In this document: positions 33,433-42,084 of the stretch, in pieces
Position numbering within the stretch: the stretch's first letter is position 1
How the letters are laid out: the number at the start of each line of letters is the position of its first letter
Assembly: GCA_964344965.1 (NCBI GenBank)
Contig: CAYFPJ010000004.1
Coordinates: 12,170 to 76,169, forward strand
DNA: 64,000 nt
Reading direction: 5' to 3'
Origin: UM-FILTER-37-12 sp964344965
GTDB lineage: Bacteria > Patescibacteriota > Patescibacteriia > Magasanikbacterales > UBA922
Notes under the pieces: generated by a model
Database searches by the model: none
Told to the model about the DNA's origin: nothing
What the model saw: the letters and a program-made list of their open reading frames with translations, nothing else
Program-made: the position numbers and the translations under genes

Positions 33433-34533
33433 TTACCACCAAACCAGCCTCTTAACCACCACCCAATAATAAACCTTCATCACTGGATTGCCAATATATT
33501 TCAAAAGTGGATTGTCCATTGCTTTTTCTTGAAAATAAATTCCTGGGACTGAGTAGCTAAGTAGATAGCGATCACTTACTTTTCTAATTTTCTGAATATA
33601 CTTTCTCTTCTTCAGCCATAGTTTCCAGCTACTCGACTTGAGCCAATATTGATAGACTTCTTTCTTCTTGTCAGCCCACCCTCCCTTGAATGCAAAAATC
33701 CATAGACCAATCTCAAGGGCAAGGGCCATTGGTAGTAGTAATAATAATGTTGGCCAACGGAAAAACATCAGCATCACTCCATAGCGATTGCGCTCCATCC
33801 AATAAAATTTGGTTATGCTACGGCTAAATTGATATTTATGATAAAAAATGGAATCACTGACGAGGGCAATTTTATACCCAGCAGCACGAAGTCGAAAAGC
33901 CCATTCCAAATCTTCGTGGTAAAGAAAGAAATCATTATCCCAGGTACCAAATTTTTTGATCATTTCGGTACTAACCATGAGAGCCGCTCCACTAGCATAA
34001 GGGACTTCTTTTACTTTCGGATAAGTGATATCTCGATATTTCATCCGATAGTTATTACAATACCCAAAACCAAGATAGTGAAACATATTGCCATCACTAT
34101 TAATAAGGTCTGTCTCTGGATGAAGAAGCATGAGAGACTGAGCCAGGCCGATATTTTTATCACCTTCCATTGCTTCTACTAGAGGTTCAAAGGCATTGGC
34201 GGCCAGAAAGCCATCATTGTTGTGAAAAAAGACATAATCAAAATCATGTTCAATCGCCCAATCTACACCAGCATTATTCCCACCAGCAAACCCTAGATTT
34301 TCTTTCTGGGCGAGAAGTGTAGTGTGAGGTAATTCATTGCCAGACAAAGGCATGACATTATCCTCAATATAGCGAACTGACGGACCATGTTTTGGATGAG
34401 GATTGTCAACAATTACAAATTCCAACTTGTCTTTGGGATAAGTTATTTTTTTCAGTGAAGAAACCACGTCCTCGATATAAGGCTCGCAGTGGAAGGAAAG
34501 GTAAATGATAGCGATCTTTGGATGTGAATCCAT
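33433..34533 (-). CDS. Glycosyltransferase family 2
   Basis: 366 residues. GT-A nucleotide-binding start KIAIIYLSFHCEPYIEDVV, then KENLGFAGGNNAGVDWAIEH with the FHNNDG acidic motif, and acceptor-region YHEDLEWAFRLRAAGYKI (the ED catalytic-base pattern of rhamnosyltransferase-type GT2 enzymes). The C-terminal part has a hydrophobic membrane-associated stretch (PTLLLLLPMALALEIGLWIF). One of four related GT2 genes in this region, presumably building surface glycan. Confidence 0.9.
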   Translation of the reverse strand: MDSHPKIAIIYLSFHCEPYIEDVVSSLKKITYPKDKLEFVIVDNPHPKHGPSVRYIEDNVMPLSGNELPHTTLLAQKENLGFAGGNNAGVDWAIEHDFDYVFFHNNDGFLAANAFEPLVEAMEGDKNIGLAQSLMLLHPETDLINSDGNMFHYLGFGYCNNYRMKYRDITYPKVKEVPYASGAALMVSTEMIKKFGTWDNDFFLYHEDLEWAFRLRAAGYKIALVSDSIFYHKYQFSRSITKFYWMERNRYGVMLMFFRWPTLLLLLPMALALEIGLWIFAFKGGWADKKKEVYQYWLKSSSWKLWLKKRKYIQKIRKVSDRYLLSYSVPGIYFQEKAMDNPLLKYIGNPVMKVYYWVVVKRLVWW

Positions 34534-34541
34534 AAATTTTA

Positions 34542-34603
34542 ATCCTAAATCATAAATCTAAAATCCTAAATAAAAATAACATTTATGATTTAGGATTTTA
34601 GAT
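34542..34603. repeat. Micro-repeat hairpin between glycosyltransferase genes
   Basis: ATCCTAAATCATAAAT (34542-34557) is the exact reverse complement of ATTTATGATTTAGGAT (34581-34596); overlapping words ATCTAAAATCCT and AGGATTTTAGAT provide a second pairing. Fills the whole spacer between two minus-strand genes. Confidence 0.8.
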
Positions 34604-35443
34604 TTTAGATTTATAATACTTATGATTCCCCCGCCATTTCCACAAGTATTTTATCCAACTCTTGGCATGGATTCTGGCCAATTTATTTTTAAATAAAGCT
34701 TTGAAAATTCCAGGTACTTTGGCCGATTCTCTAGCATGAGCATGCTTGATAACTATATCATGAACATAGTATACAGGCCAGCCAGTCTCCCACATCCTGT
34801 GACACCAGTCAGCGTCCTCTAGATACATGAAATAGCGATCGTCAAACCAGCCAATCTCATCGACCACTTCCTTTCGAACCACCATTGCAGCCCCCAGTAC
34901 CCAGTCCACAGGACGGGTCTCATCATGATCAAAATCTTTCATAATTAGCTTGTCGGCATGGCGTCTTACCCATTTGTATTTCTTATCAAAATTTATTTGT
35001 TTGAAGGGTTTGATAAGGATTGATGACAAATCAAATCTATAGCACGAATACTGCAAACTACCATCCATATTTTGCAACTTCGGACCAATACAACCTATCT
35101 TTGGATGGGCATCCATGTATTTAACAATCCGCTCAATAGTCTGAGAATTTTCGAGGATGATAGTATCTCTATTGAGAGCAAAATAATAGCGCGCTTCACA
35201 GGCTTTGAAGCCATGGACATTCCCTTTACCAAATCCTACATTACCACCAGAATCTACATAAAGAACATCTGGAAACTGACGCGCCAAGTCTCCACGAATA
35301 CCGTCTACATTACCAGAATTGTCAGCAACAGTTATCTGGACATCGTACTGACAATCAACAATATCCGCAACCAAAGATTCAACAGCTCGCAGGATGTCGT
35401 CTTTACATTTGTAGTTGAGTAAGGTTATGTTGATGTCTTTCAT
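34598..35443 (-). CDS. Glycosyltransferase family 2 (rhamnosyltransferase-like)
   Basis: 281 residues. Starts INITLLNYKCKDDILRAVES, with VTVADNSGNVDGI-type nucleotide loop, GGNVGFGKGNVHGFKAC, ALNRDTI as the acidic motif region and YLEDADWCHRMWETGW near residue 215. Shorter than its neighbours and without a clear membrane stretch. Probably acts with the flanking GT2 enzymes on a shared lipid-linked glycan. Confidence 0.88.
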   Translation of the reverse strand: MKDINITLLNYKCKDDILRAVESLVADIVDCQYDVQITVADNSGNVDGIRGDLARQFPDVLYVDSGGNVGFGKGNVHGFKACEARYYFALNRDTIILENSQTIERIVKYMDAHPKIGCIGPKLQNMDGSLQYSCYRFDLSSILIKPFKQINFDKKYKWVRRHADKLIMKDFDHDETRPVDWVLGAAMVVRKEVVDEIGWFDDRYFMYLEDADWCHRMWETGWPVYYVHDIVIKHAHARESAKVPGIFKALFKNKLARIHAKSWIKYLWKWRGNHKYYKSKI

Positions 35444-35524
35444 GGAACACGAATTTTAACACGAATCAACACGAATATTTTTAACAAAAATTATTAACAA
35501 AATTTGTGCATATTCGTGTTAAGA

Positions 35525-36643
35525 TTAGTGTTTCCACCACTTCCTTATCTCCCTCCAACTTATTTTTCGCCTACCTCTTATTTCATATCTCTTATTTCTC
35601 AAATCCTTCCTATTCTTCCACACCTCCTTAAGTCCCTTCAATACACTTCTGTCAAACAAAAGAAACCAGCCAAACTTCTTCAATTCATACCATTTTATCC
35701 ACAAAAAATCAAGTAGCCAGTTTTGCCAATACTCGTTTTTGTAAATAGTCATTAATTGATTTTTGTAACTATGATATTTCACCCAGTTGGATTGCTTTTT
35801 TTTGTTTTTGGAGGCAAAGAAGTCTCCTGTGTTCTCCAATCCCTCAGCAGAGCGATCATGATAAGCGACTGTATCTAGAAGTACACAAGCCTTATACCCA
35901 GCTTGTCTAAGACGAAAAGCCAAATCTACGTCTTCTTTATAAGAACCGTAGCTCTGGTCCAAAAAAGTTCCATCAGAAAACTGAACTGCCTCAGCAGCCT
36001 GACGACGAAGCATGGGGAAAGCTCCAGACACTCCGAACACTTCCATAGCGTCCCCCTGGGTGCGATAGCTAGTCATTACTTTTGGCTTAATCTTTTCCCA
36101 CTCCTTACCAGTATATTTCTCTATCACCCGCCGATTCCGAAATACTTTCAAACCAAGTGAGTCAATTTTATTTGTAAATGAGCACTGAAGCAAGGAAAAA
36201 TCCGCCCCCCCTTGTAGGGGGGGCTGGGGGGGGTTATCACCAAGCACACCAAAATCCCACCGCATTAGTCTAGGACTCACCGCAGCCACATCTTTTCGAA
36301 TATCCATAAACTTCACCATCCTTTCAAAACAGTTTTTCAAAAGATACATATCCTGATTAAGAAGCAAAAAATATTCTGATTGCTGATCACCGCTCACTGA
36401 TCTCTGGTATAGCAAATTATGACCTCCTGCAAAGCCAAGATTTTCTCTGTTTTCGATCAGCCTCACCTCAACTGGAAAATCTGCTATCTCAGCTTTGATA
36501 CTAGCAGCAGTGTCATCACTAGATCCATTATCAAGTACCACGAGTCGCCAATTTGTAAACTCTTGTTTGCGTAGAGAGTCAAAAAGATATGGAACATATT
36601 TGGCTCCATTCCAAGTAACCAGTTGTACTACTAATTTAGACAT
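35525..36643 (-). CDS. Glycosyltransferase family 2 with in-frame palindromic insertion
   Basis: 372 residues. GT2 landmarks: LVVQLVTWNGAKYVPYLFDS, VVLDNGSSDDT, ENLGFAGGHNLLYQ, LLNQDMYL and YKEDVDLAFRLRQAGYK. Residues about 136-149 (DNPPQPPLQGGADF) come from a G/C palindrome at 36201-36238 inserted in frame in a variable loop between the donor and acceptor parts. Basic, Trp-rich C-terminus suggests membrane association. The enzyme core is intact despite the insertion. Confidence 0.9.
   Translation of the reverse strand: MSKLVVQLVTWNGAKYVPYLFDSLRKQEFTNWRLVVLDNGSSDDTAASIKAEIADFPVEVRLIENRENLGFAGGHNLLYQRSVSGDQQSEYFLLLNQDMYLLKNCFERMVKFMDIRKDVAAVSPRLMRWDFGVLGDNPPQPPLQGGADFSLLQCSFTNKIDSLGLKVFRNRRVIEKYTGKEWEKIKPKVMTSYRTQGDAMEVFGVSGAFPMLRRQAAEAVQFSDGTFLDQSYGSYKEDVDLAFRLRQAGYKACVLLDTVAYHDRSAEGLENTGDFFASKNKKKQSNWVKYHSYKNQLMTIYKNEYWQNWLLDFLWIKWYELKKFGWFLLFDRSVLKGLKEVWKNRKDLRNKRYEIRGRRKISWREIRKWWKH
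36201..36238. repeat. CCCCTTT-type palindrome inside a coding region
   Basis: TCCGCCCCCCCTTGTAGGGG followed by GGGGCTGGGGGGGGTTATC: a G/C palindrome of the same type as 31764 and 58170, read through in frame as PPQPPLQGG by the minus-strand glycosyltransferase. Confidence 0.75.
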
Positions 36644-36776
36644 GTGTATTAAATAATTTTGTGTAGCCTGTCGGCTGAAACTTTATAGAAGACAGATTCC
36701 AAATGACTAACTGTACTGTTAGTTTTGACATATATCAATACGCTTTTCCTAAAATATAAAATTTGGTTGAAAGTCT

Positions 36777-36931
36777 TTAAACTACATGTGAAGCGCCTAA
36801 TTTTTTATCTATTTCATCCAAAAAATTTTCCCATCCAAGATTACGTAAAGAATATAATATTTGCTCTAGTTCTTCTAGTGTGTCTATGTCTTGATTATAT
36901 TCCAACAAAATATTCTTTAATCTAGACATAA
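36777..36931 (-). pseudogene. C-terminal part of an ORF split by 145-bp element copy 3
   Basis: Encodes 50 residues from ATG 36929 (SRLKNILLEYNQDIDTLEEL, QILYSLRNLGWENFLDEIDK). Removing exactly the 145-bp element joins it in frame, through one Ile codon, to the ORF ending in EIELEL at 37077. It may be translated separately from ATG 36929 or be a remnant. Family unknown. Confidence 0.55.
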
Positions 36932-37076
36932 AATAAAAGTAAATTTGGTTTAAGTAAGACTTCATCGGGCCATCCCCGCAGCAAGCTGCGGGGTATTGGC
37001 AGAAAATCTTATTTCAACCAATGTTAGTTTTCACTTTTTCGATGCAAGCATCGAGGAATAAAACCGCTTAAAGATT
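36932..37076 (+). repeat. 145-bp dispersed element, copy 3
   Basis: Appears identical to copy 1. Inserted between two minus-strand reading frames that would be continuous without it; the element supplies the stop codon used by the upstream part. Confidence 0.95.
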
Positions 37077-37566
37077 TAAGTTCCAATTCTATTTCTTTGC
37101 CAATTCTTCCATAAAAAATCTCTTTTGATTTTGGCATTCTCTTGGTTTTTCTGTTTGTGACGTTAGTTACGATATCTCCATGGGCAGACGTATTGACAGC
37201 CATCATGTTTCTTAAAAAAAATTTTCTCTCCTCTTCAGATAAAGAATTATTCCAACCGCCCTGATTCAAAAAATTAGAAAAGGCTCTAACACAATCAAAT
37301 CCGTAATGCAATTCTACCCATAAAAAAAACAGGTGTTGATCAGTCGGGCTTCCTCTAGAAACCCTAAAACTTTCTGTAATAAAAGAAATAAACGATTGTC
37401 TGGTAATCCGATCCCCTTCCCGATACAAAACAATATCATCCTTACTCTGCGGAGCATTCTCCGGATCAAAATCTTCTGGTGTCAAAAAATAACGTTCAGG
37501 TTTACCTGTGTCTCGTGCATCTGTTTGAGTGACATCTGGTCTACGACCTGGTTTTGGGTCTGTCAT
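37024..37566 (-). CDS. Hypothetical protein, C-terminus replaced by repeat sequence
   Basis: 180 residues, of which 163 are native (to 37077) and the last 17 (KSLSGFIPRCLHRKSEN) are read from the 145-bp element. The native part starts MTDPKPGRRPDVTQTDARDT and contains FLTPEDFDPENAPQSKDDIV and WNNSLSEEERKFFLRNMMAV. No family recognised; no signal or membrane segment. If the element is taken out, the product would be 214 residues ending KLGASHVV. Confidence 0.6.
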   Translation of the reverse strand: MTDPKPGRRPDVTQTDARDTGKPERYFLTPEDFDPENAPQSKDDIVLYREGDRITRQSFISFITESFRVSRGSPTDQHLFFLWVELHYGFDCVRAFSNFLNQGGWNNSLSEEERKFFLRNMMAVNTSAHGDIVTNVTNRKTKRMPKSKEIFYGRIGKEIELELKSLSGFIPRCLHRKSEN

Positions 37567-37591
37567 ATATTTAAAAACTTAGCAAACTTAG

Positions 37592-38455
37592 CTACTTAGA
37601 CAACTTAGCAAGGCGATCATTCACCCACGCCATCCCAATCCCCACTGGTCTCAACAAAGCAATCCACACCCATTTGTACCACGGTTCCCATTTTTGAAAA
37701 TAACTGAGCATTGACTTGGTAAATTGCTTCTGCTTCCAGAGTGTCGTCCTTTTTTTAAAACTTTGTCCGACATAGTCGACGCAAGTGATAATTGGTGTAT
37801 ATATTACTTTGTAGCCATGACGCTTCGCTTCCCGACAAATATCGACATCTTCGTACCAGATAAAATAGCGTGGATCAAAGGCCCAGCCAGTCTTATCAAG
37901 AAACTCTCGTCGCATGAGCATGAATGAGCCACGGATAGAATCTACTTCTTGCTCCTGATCTGGATCCATATCCCGCATGTGGTATTTATTTAAGATGCTT
38001 GGAAAAACGTGAGGGATCTTCAAAATCAAAGCTATCTGCTCCCATAGTTTTGGCAATCTCCGTGGTGAAGCATTCCAAACAAAATTTCCTTCGCGGTCCA
38101 CTAACTTGACGCTGACAATGCCCACTTCCTTGTGAGACTTCATCCAATCAAGAATTTTGTCAAGGCTCCCTGGCTCGACGCGCATGTCAGGATTGAGAAA
38201 TAATATATATTCTCCTGTTGTTTTTTTTAGTCCTTGATTGTTGGCAGCACCAAACCCCAAATTCTTTTCATTTGATATTACATGTACTGATGAAAAATCT
38301 TTTGACCTCAAAAACTCTACAGTCCCATCTGTTGATCCATTGTCCACCACAATTTCTTCACAACTAATCTTTTCACACCCATCAAAAACAGAACGAATCT
38401 GTTCTTCGATCCGTTCTTTGGAATTCCAAGTGACTGTAATGATTGATAGGTCCAT
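37592..38455 (-). CDS. Glycosyltransferase family 2 (rhamnosyltransferase-like)
   Basis: 287 residues from ATG 38455, where the standard GT2 start MDLSIITVTWNSKERI occurs; an upstream ATG at 38506 would add a charged 17-residue lead. Motifs: VVDNGSTDGTVEFL, NEKNLGFGAANNQGL, LFLNPDMRVEP (acidic motif) and WYEDVDICREAKRHGYKV. The C-terminus has an amphipathic Trp-rich helix. Together with three other GT2 genes and RmlA/RmlB/ER it probably assembles a deoxysugar-containing surface polymer. Confidence 0.9.
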   Translation of the reverse strand: MDLSIITVTWNSKERIEEQIRSVFDGCEKISCEEIVVDNGSTDGTVEFLRSKDFSSVHVISNEKNLGFGAANNQGLKKTTGEYILFLNPDMRVEPGSLDKILDWMKSHKEVGIVSVKLVDREGNFVWNASPRRLPKLWEQIALILKIPHVFPSILNKYHMRDMDPDQEQEVDSIRGSFMLMRREFLDKTGWAFDPRYFIWYEDVDICREAKRHGYKVIYTPIITCVDYVGQSFKKRTTLWKQKQFTKSMLSYFQKWEPWYKWVWIALLRPVGIGMAWVNDRLAKLSK

Positions 38456-38509
38456 AAAAGTCTGTTTGTGATCTTTTTTCCTGTTATATTCTTTTAGAGA
38501 TTCCATATG

Positions 38510-38971
38510 TCAATCGAATGATGACTCCAAACCATCTAGGACACTAACAAGTAGACCGAAATTCAACTCCACATTCTCTTCTGAAGGTCTCTCACCTTTT
38601 TCACCAATATTGTGTATCATGATCTTTATCTCTGATAAGTGATGATCAAAGGCATCAATAAAAATAATATCTGAACCACTATCATTGACCAACTTAGCAA
38701 ATCGAGAGCGTATATCATCCAACGTCTCGTTCACTTCTTCAGGACTCATCTTTTCTCCTCTTATTGGACGTACGTCTCTATCAAAATTTCCCCTTCTAAC
38801 TAACCTAGCAATTACAGTACGTGCTCTACCAATGGACCCACTGATTAATCTTATTCTAGCTCTCATAGTATCTGGATCAATTTCTAGTTTTTGTCTCTCT
38901 TCTATATTCTTTCTATATGCCACAAAATCAATCACATTGTTACCTCCTCCTGGTTTTTTAGTATCAGACAT
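38510..38971 (-). CDS. Hypothetical protein
   Basis: 153 residues from ATG 38971. Charged and helical, e.g. NVIDFVAYRKNIEERQKLEI, ARTVIARLVRRGNFDRDV, SPEEVNETLDDIRSRFAKLV. No family recognised. The NVI(D)F...RK start is faintly like NVIFLNSKRK in the ORF at 39018. Only 3 bases separate its end from the preceding minus-strand glycosyltransferase frame at 38506, so it may be the first gene of that small operon. Confidence 0.6.
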   Translation of the reverse strand: MSDTKKPGGGNNVIDFVAYRKNIEERQKLEIDPDTMRARIRLISGSIGRARTVIARLVRRGNFDRDVRPIRGEKMSPEEVNETLDDIRSRFAKLVNDSGSDIIFIDAFDHHLSEIKIMIHNIGEKGERPSEENVELNFGLLVSVLDGLESSFD

Positions 38972-39017
38972 ATTTATCAAACTATAGTAATGACTTTAAA
39001 AAACTTATTTACTTGAT

Positions 39018-39416
39018 CTAAGAGACAACTGACAACATTATTTTCTTTCTAACTTTTTCTTGTAGAAAACTAATAGTTGTGCGAGCTTTTTTTGTGTCAA
39101 TTTCATCCTCTTTATCCATAACTAATTCCCTGAGATCAATAAAATCTTCACCAGGATCCTCGTCTTGAGCTCTACCACGCCCTTCTTCCGGAATCAAGGG
39201 GTCTGCACCATTGGCATGGATATATTTTCTTTTACTGTTTAGAAAAATGACATTTGAGCCGTCATCTGGATAAACCTCTTCCAAGTTATCAGAATTCCTA
39301 GATCCTGACAAAAAACCATGTGGATCAAAGTCATTTATATGACTAGTAGACACTTCTTTCAATAAAAGACCAAGCTCACCCTCTTCCCACAACGGCCAAT
39401 TCTCCCGCAAAAAATC
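39018..39416 (-). pseudogene. C-terminal part of an ORF split by 145-bp element copy 4
   Basis: 132 codons open from the element boundary, with no ATG at its front (a TTG at 39410 is the only start-like codon). The sequence DFLRENWPLWEEGELGLLLK, then an acidic stretch and a helical end (ARTTISFLQEKVRKKIM) is gene-like. Exact removal of the 145 bp joins it in frame to the ORF at 39562-40080, giving about 305 residues. Family unknown. Confidence 0.55.
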
Positions 39417-39561
39417 AATAAAAGTAAATTTGGTTTAAGTAAGACTTCATCGGGCCATCCCCGCAGCAAGCTGCGGGGTATTGGCAGAAAATCTTATTTC
39501 AACCAATGTTAGTTTTCACTTTTTCGATGCAAGCATCGAGGAATAAAACCGCTTAAAGATT
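39417..39561 (+). repeat. 145-bp dispersed element, copy 4
   Basis: Appears identical to copies 1, 3 and 5. Lies between two minus-strand ORFs; its CTTTAA end (read on the minus strand) provides the stop of the upstream ORF. Confidence 0.95.
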
Positions 39562-40080
39562 TAAATCTGTTATACTTTTTGTTATTTCTTCCCCCAATAT
39601 TTCAGCCAAAATTTCCATTTTCCCTGCTGCAATTTCTTGTCGAACCTCGTAAGATTGCTTGTTCAATTCCACCAACTTATCATCAACATCATAGATAGAA
39701 GGTGTCCAAGATTCTCCCTCTCGATATACAGAATAATTTATTTCATGCAATTGTAAATAATTATTCAACGCTCTTTTTTCTTCGTCAGTCAAATTTGGAT
39801 ACCTCTTTTTGAATTCTTCAAATATTATTTTTGAAAATGCTATAGTGAGTTCATACTGATACCACTCTCTATCTAAATCACAATCTCCATGTTCCAAATC
39901 ATCAGGAAAAAGACTGAGGGGATATTTTTTGGCATCTTTTTTTGTAGCCAAAGCATCATCCCTACCCAGAGTGTCTCTGTAAGTCTCTAACTTTCTTTTT
40001 TCTTTGATGAGTCTTTCTAATTGTTGTGTAATTTGCCTTCCAGCCTCTGCACTTGGCCACTTACCTTGCAGTATTCCCAT
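39553..40080 (-). CDS. Hypothetical protein, 5' part of a possibly split gene
   Basis: 175 residues, the last two (NL) and the stop coming from the 145-bp element. Starts MGILQGKWPSAEAGRQITQQ and is helical and charged: LERLIKEKRKLETYRDTLGR, YPNLTDEEKRALNNYLQLHE. No known family. With the element excised it continues into DFLRENWPLWEEGEL of the next ORF. Confidence 0.6.
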   Translation of the reverse strand: MGILQGKWPSAEAGRQITQQLERLIKEKRKLETYRDTLGRDDALATKKDAKKYPLSLFPDDLEHGDCDLDREWYQYELTIAFSKIIFEEFKKRYPNLTDEEKRALNNYLQLHEINYSVYREGESWTPSIYDVDDKLVELNKQSYEVRQEIAAGKMEILAEILGEEITKSITDLNL

Positions 40081-40093
40081 ATTTTATTTATTT

Positions 40094-40942
40094 TCAGATA
40101 TTTAGATTTTTATTTTCTGCATATTTCTCCATTGTGTCCCGCATCCCTACATGCACTTCCCGCATTTCAATCCCAATACTAGCCAAATTTTCTGAAGCAA
40201 GAAAATTATTAGATCTACCTTTTGTGGCAAGACCTTGTTTTACCAAGTCATCATTGGTGATCCATTCATTGGTATGAGTAGGATCCACAAGTTCTTCATA
40301 GAGATCAATAATCTCACGATGCTTGAGAATGCCAGGATTGGTGACGTGAAAAATACCTTCTGCTTTTTTTTCTAGCAGCTGATAAAACACATCTACCATG
40401 TCATCGACAATCGTCACACTATTTTCCACATCAATCACCTTTGGAAAGCTAGCTAGCTTGTCGATCATGTTATTTGGTGATGGGATGTGATCAATAGGCA
40501 TGCGAATGCGAGCAATCCCCACTTTTGGCAAAGTAGACAAGACAAGATCAGCCGCCCACTTGGCACGAGAGTAGGTCACTTCAGTTGGATTACCCATGTC
40601 TCCTTCTCGCCACCTCTTATCCTCATGTGGTGAGTCACCGTAGAAGATACAACCAGATCCAATATGAAGAAGGTAAATATTTCGCTCCTGACAAGCCTCG
40701 GCAATAGTGATTGGTAGCTTGGTATTGCCAAGCATGGTTTCCAGAGGATGATCCTCACACCAGTCTACATTTGGCTTGCCACGTACTCCTGCGGCGTTCA
40801 AAACTGCATCTGGCTGATGCTCGTCAATAAGTTTTAGTACATCTTCTTTGGAGTTAATTCTTTCAGCAGACAAAACTGAATCTGACCAATCCTTGTGACA
40901 ACGCTTACCTACATATCCAGCTCCGATAATTAATATCTTCAT
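40094..40942 (-). CDS. NAD(P)-dependent epimerase/reductase of the ER (UER/RmlD-like) type
   Basis: 282 residues from ATG 40942. Extended SDR fold: ILIIGAGYVGKRC binding motif, the catalytic YSRAKWAADL (YxxxK) and VLNAAGVRGKPNVDWCEDHP. That last block with IGSGCIFYGDSPHED closely follows the plant and giant-virus UDP-4-keto-6-deoxyglucose 3,5-epimerase/4-reductases (pattern GRPNVDWCE...GCIF). In such enzymes one protein does both RmlC and RmlD work. Beside RmlB, it should complete an L-rhamnose-type nucleotide sugar. Alternatively it is a simple reductase. Confidence 0.8.
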   Translation of the reverse strand: MKILIIGAGYVGKRCHKDWSDSVLSAERINSKEDVLKLIDEHQPDAVLNAAGVRGKPNVDWCEDHPLETMLGNTKLPITIAEACQERNIYLLHIGSGCIFYGDSPHEDKRWREGDMGNPTEVTYSRAKWAADLVLSTLPKVGIARIRMPIDHIPSPNNMIDKLASFPKVIDVENSVTIVDDMVDVFYQLLEKKAEGIFHVTNPGILKHREIIDLYEELVDPTHTNEWITNDDLVKQGLATKGRSNNFLASENLASIGIEMREVHVGMRDTMEKYAENKNLNI

Positions 40943-40978
40943 AAACAAGTTTGTAAATTAAAAATTTCAAATTAAAAA

Positions 40979-41983
40979 TTATTCACGTCCGTACCACTCC
41001 TCATAATAATCCTGATACGCTCCACTCTTACACCTCTCTACCCATTCTTGATTATTTTGATACCATTCGATCATCTCTCTTAGAGCGTATTCAAACTTTA
41101 CCTGAGGTTTCCAACCAAGTTCATTTTTTGCTTTAGAAAAATTAATAGCATAACGACGATCATGACCTGGACGATCTTTGACAAAATCAATACTGCTTTC
41201 ATCTTTATCCATCAACATCAAAAGAGTCTTGGTCAAATCAAGGTTTGTCATTTCACTATCTCCACCAAGACAATATGTCTCCCCTATTTTTCCATTCTTA
41301 ATAATTACCTCAATCCCACGAGCGTGATCATCTACATGGATCCAGTCACGAACCTGGAGACCGTCACCATACACTGGAACTTTCTTTCCTTCCATTAGGT
41401 TGGAAATAAAAAGTGGTATCAACTTCTCTGGAAACATGTACGGACCATAGTTGTTGGAACAGTTTGATATAGTAACCTGCAATCCATAAGTATGAAAATA
41501 GGATCTTACCAGATGATCAGATGCTGCCTTGGATGCAGAGTAAGGACTACGAGGATCATAAGATGTAGATTCATCAAAGGCAGGATCCTCTGGCTTCAAA
41601 GCTCCAAAAACTTCATCTGTCGAAACATGATGAAAACGCTTCTGATATTCTCTAGCAGCATCTAAAAGAACTTGTGTACCGAGAACATTGGTACGAACGA
41701 ATGCACTAGGATCTAGGATAGAACGATCGACATGGGATTCTGCTGCAAAATGTACAACAACATCGACATCTTTCACTGTCGCAAAGACCAAATCACGATC
41801 ACAGATATCACCCTTTACAAAAGAATAATTTTGATTGTCTTTTAAATCTTTTAAATTTTCAAGATTACCGGCATAAGTGAGTAAATCAAAATTAACAATC
41901 TCATCTTCTGAATTGCTCTCCATCCAATAACGAATAAAATTTGATCCAATAAACCCAGCACCGCCAGTTACCAATAGACGCAT
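40979..41983 (-). CDS. rmlB: dTDP-glucose 4,6-dehydratase
   Basis: 334 residues from ATG 41983. NAD-binding LLVTGGAGFIGSNFIRYW, catalytic YSASKAASDHLVRSY (YxxxK), HFAAESHVDRSI, TDEVFG with the Asp-Glu pair used for dehydration, and NCSNNYGPYMFPEKLIP. Converts dTDP-glucose to the 4-keto-6-deoxy sugar. It is followed after 36 bases by the ER-type gene that should use its product. Confidence 0.95.
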   Translation of the reverse strand: MRLLVTGGAGFIGSNFIRYWMESNSEDEIVNFDLLTYAGNLENLKDLKDNQNYSFVKGDICDRDLVFATVKDVDVVVHFAAESHVDRSILDPSAFVRTNVLGTQVLLDAAREYQKRFHHVSTDEVFGALKPEDPAFDESTSYDPRSPYSASKAASDHLVRSYFHTYGLQVTISNCSNNYGPYMFPEKLIPLFISNLMEGKKVPVYGDGLQVRDWIHVDDHARGIEVIIKNGKIGETYCLGGDSEMTNLDLTKTLLMLMDKDESSIDFVKDRPGHDRRYAINFSKAKNELGWKPQVKFEYALREMIEWYQNNQEWVERCKSGAYQDYYEEWYGRE

Positions 41984-42011
41984 AAACGACAAATTAAATT
42001 AAATCACTATA

Positions 42012-42083
42012 TTATTTACTAAATAAAGTTCGTGGTACTGGTGACGGGTAGGTCCCAGCACCGCCAGTTACCAACAATTTCAT
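42012..42083 (-). pseudogene. Remnant of a sugar-epimerase gene start
   Basis: Encodes MKLLVTGGAGTYPSPVP and stops after 23 residues. Bases coding VTGGAG are identical to the start of rmlB 100 bases away (GTAACTGGCGGTGCTGGG). Probably the stump of a deleted dehydratase/epimerase gene or a short duplication. Confidence 0.5.
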
Positions 42084-42084
42084 A

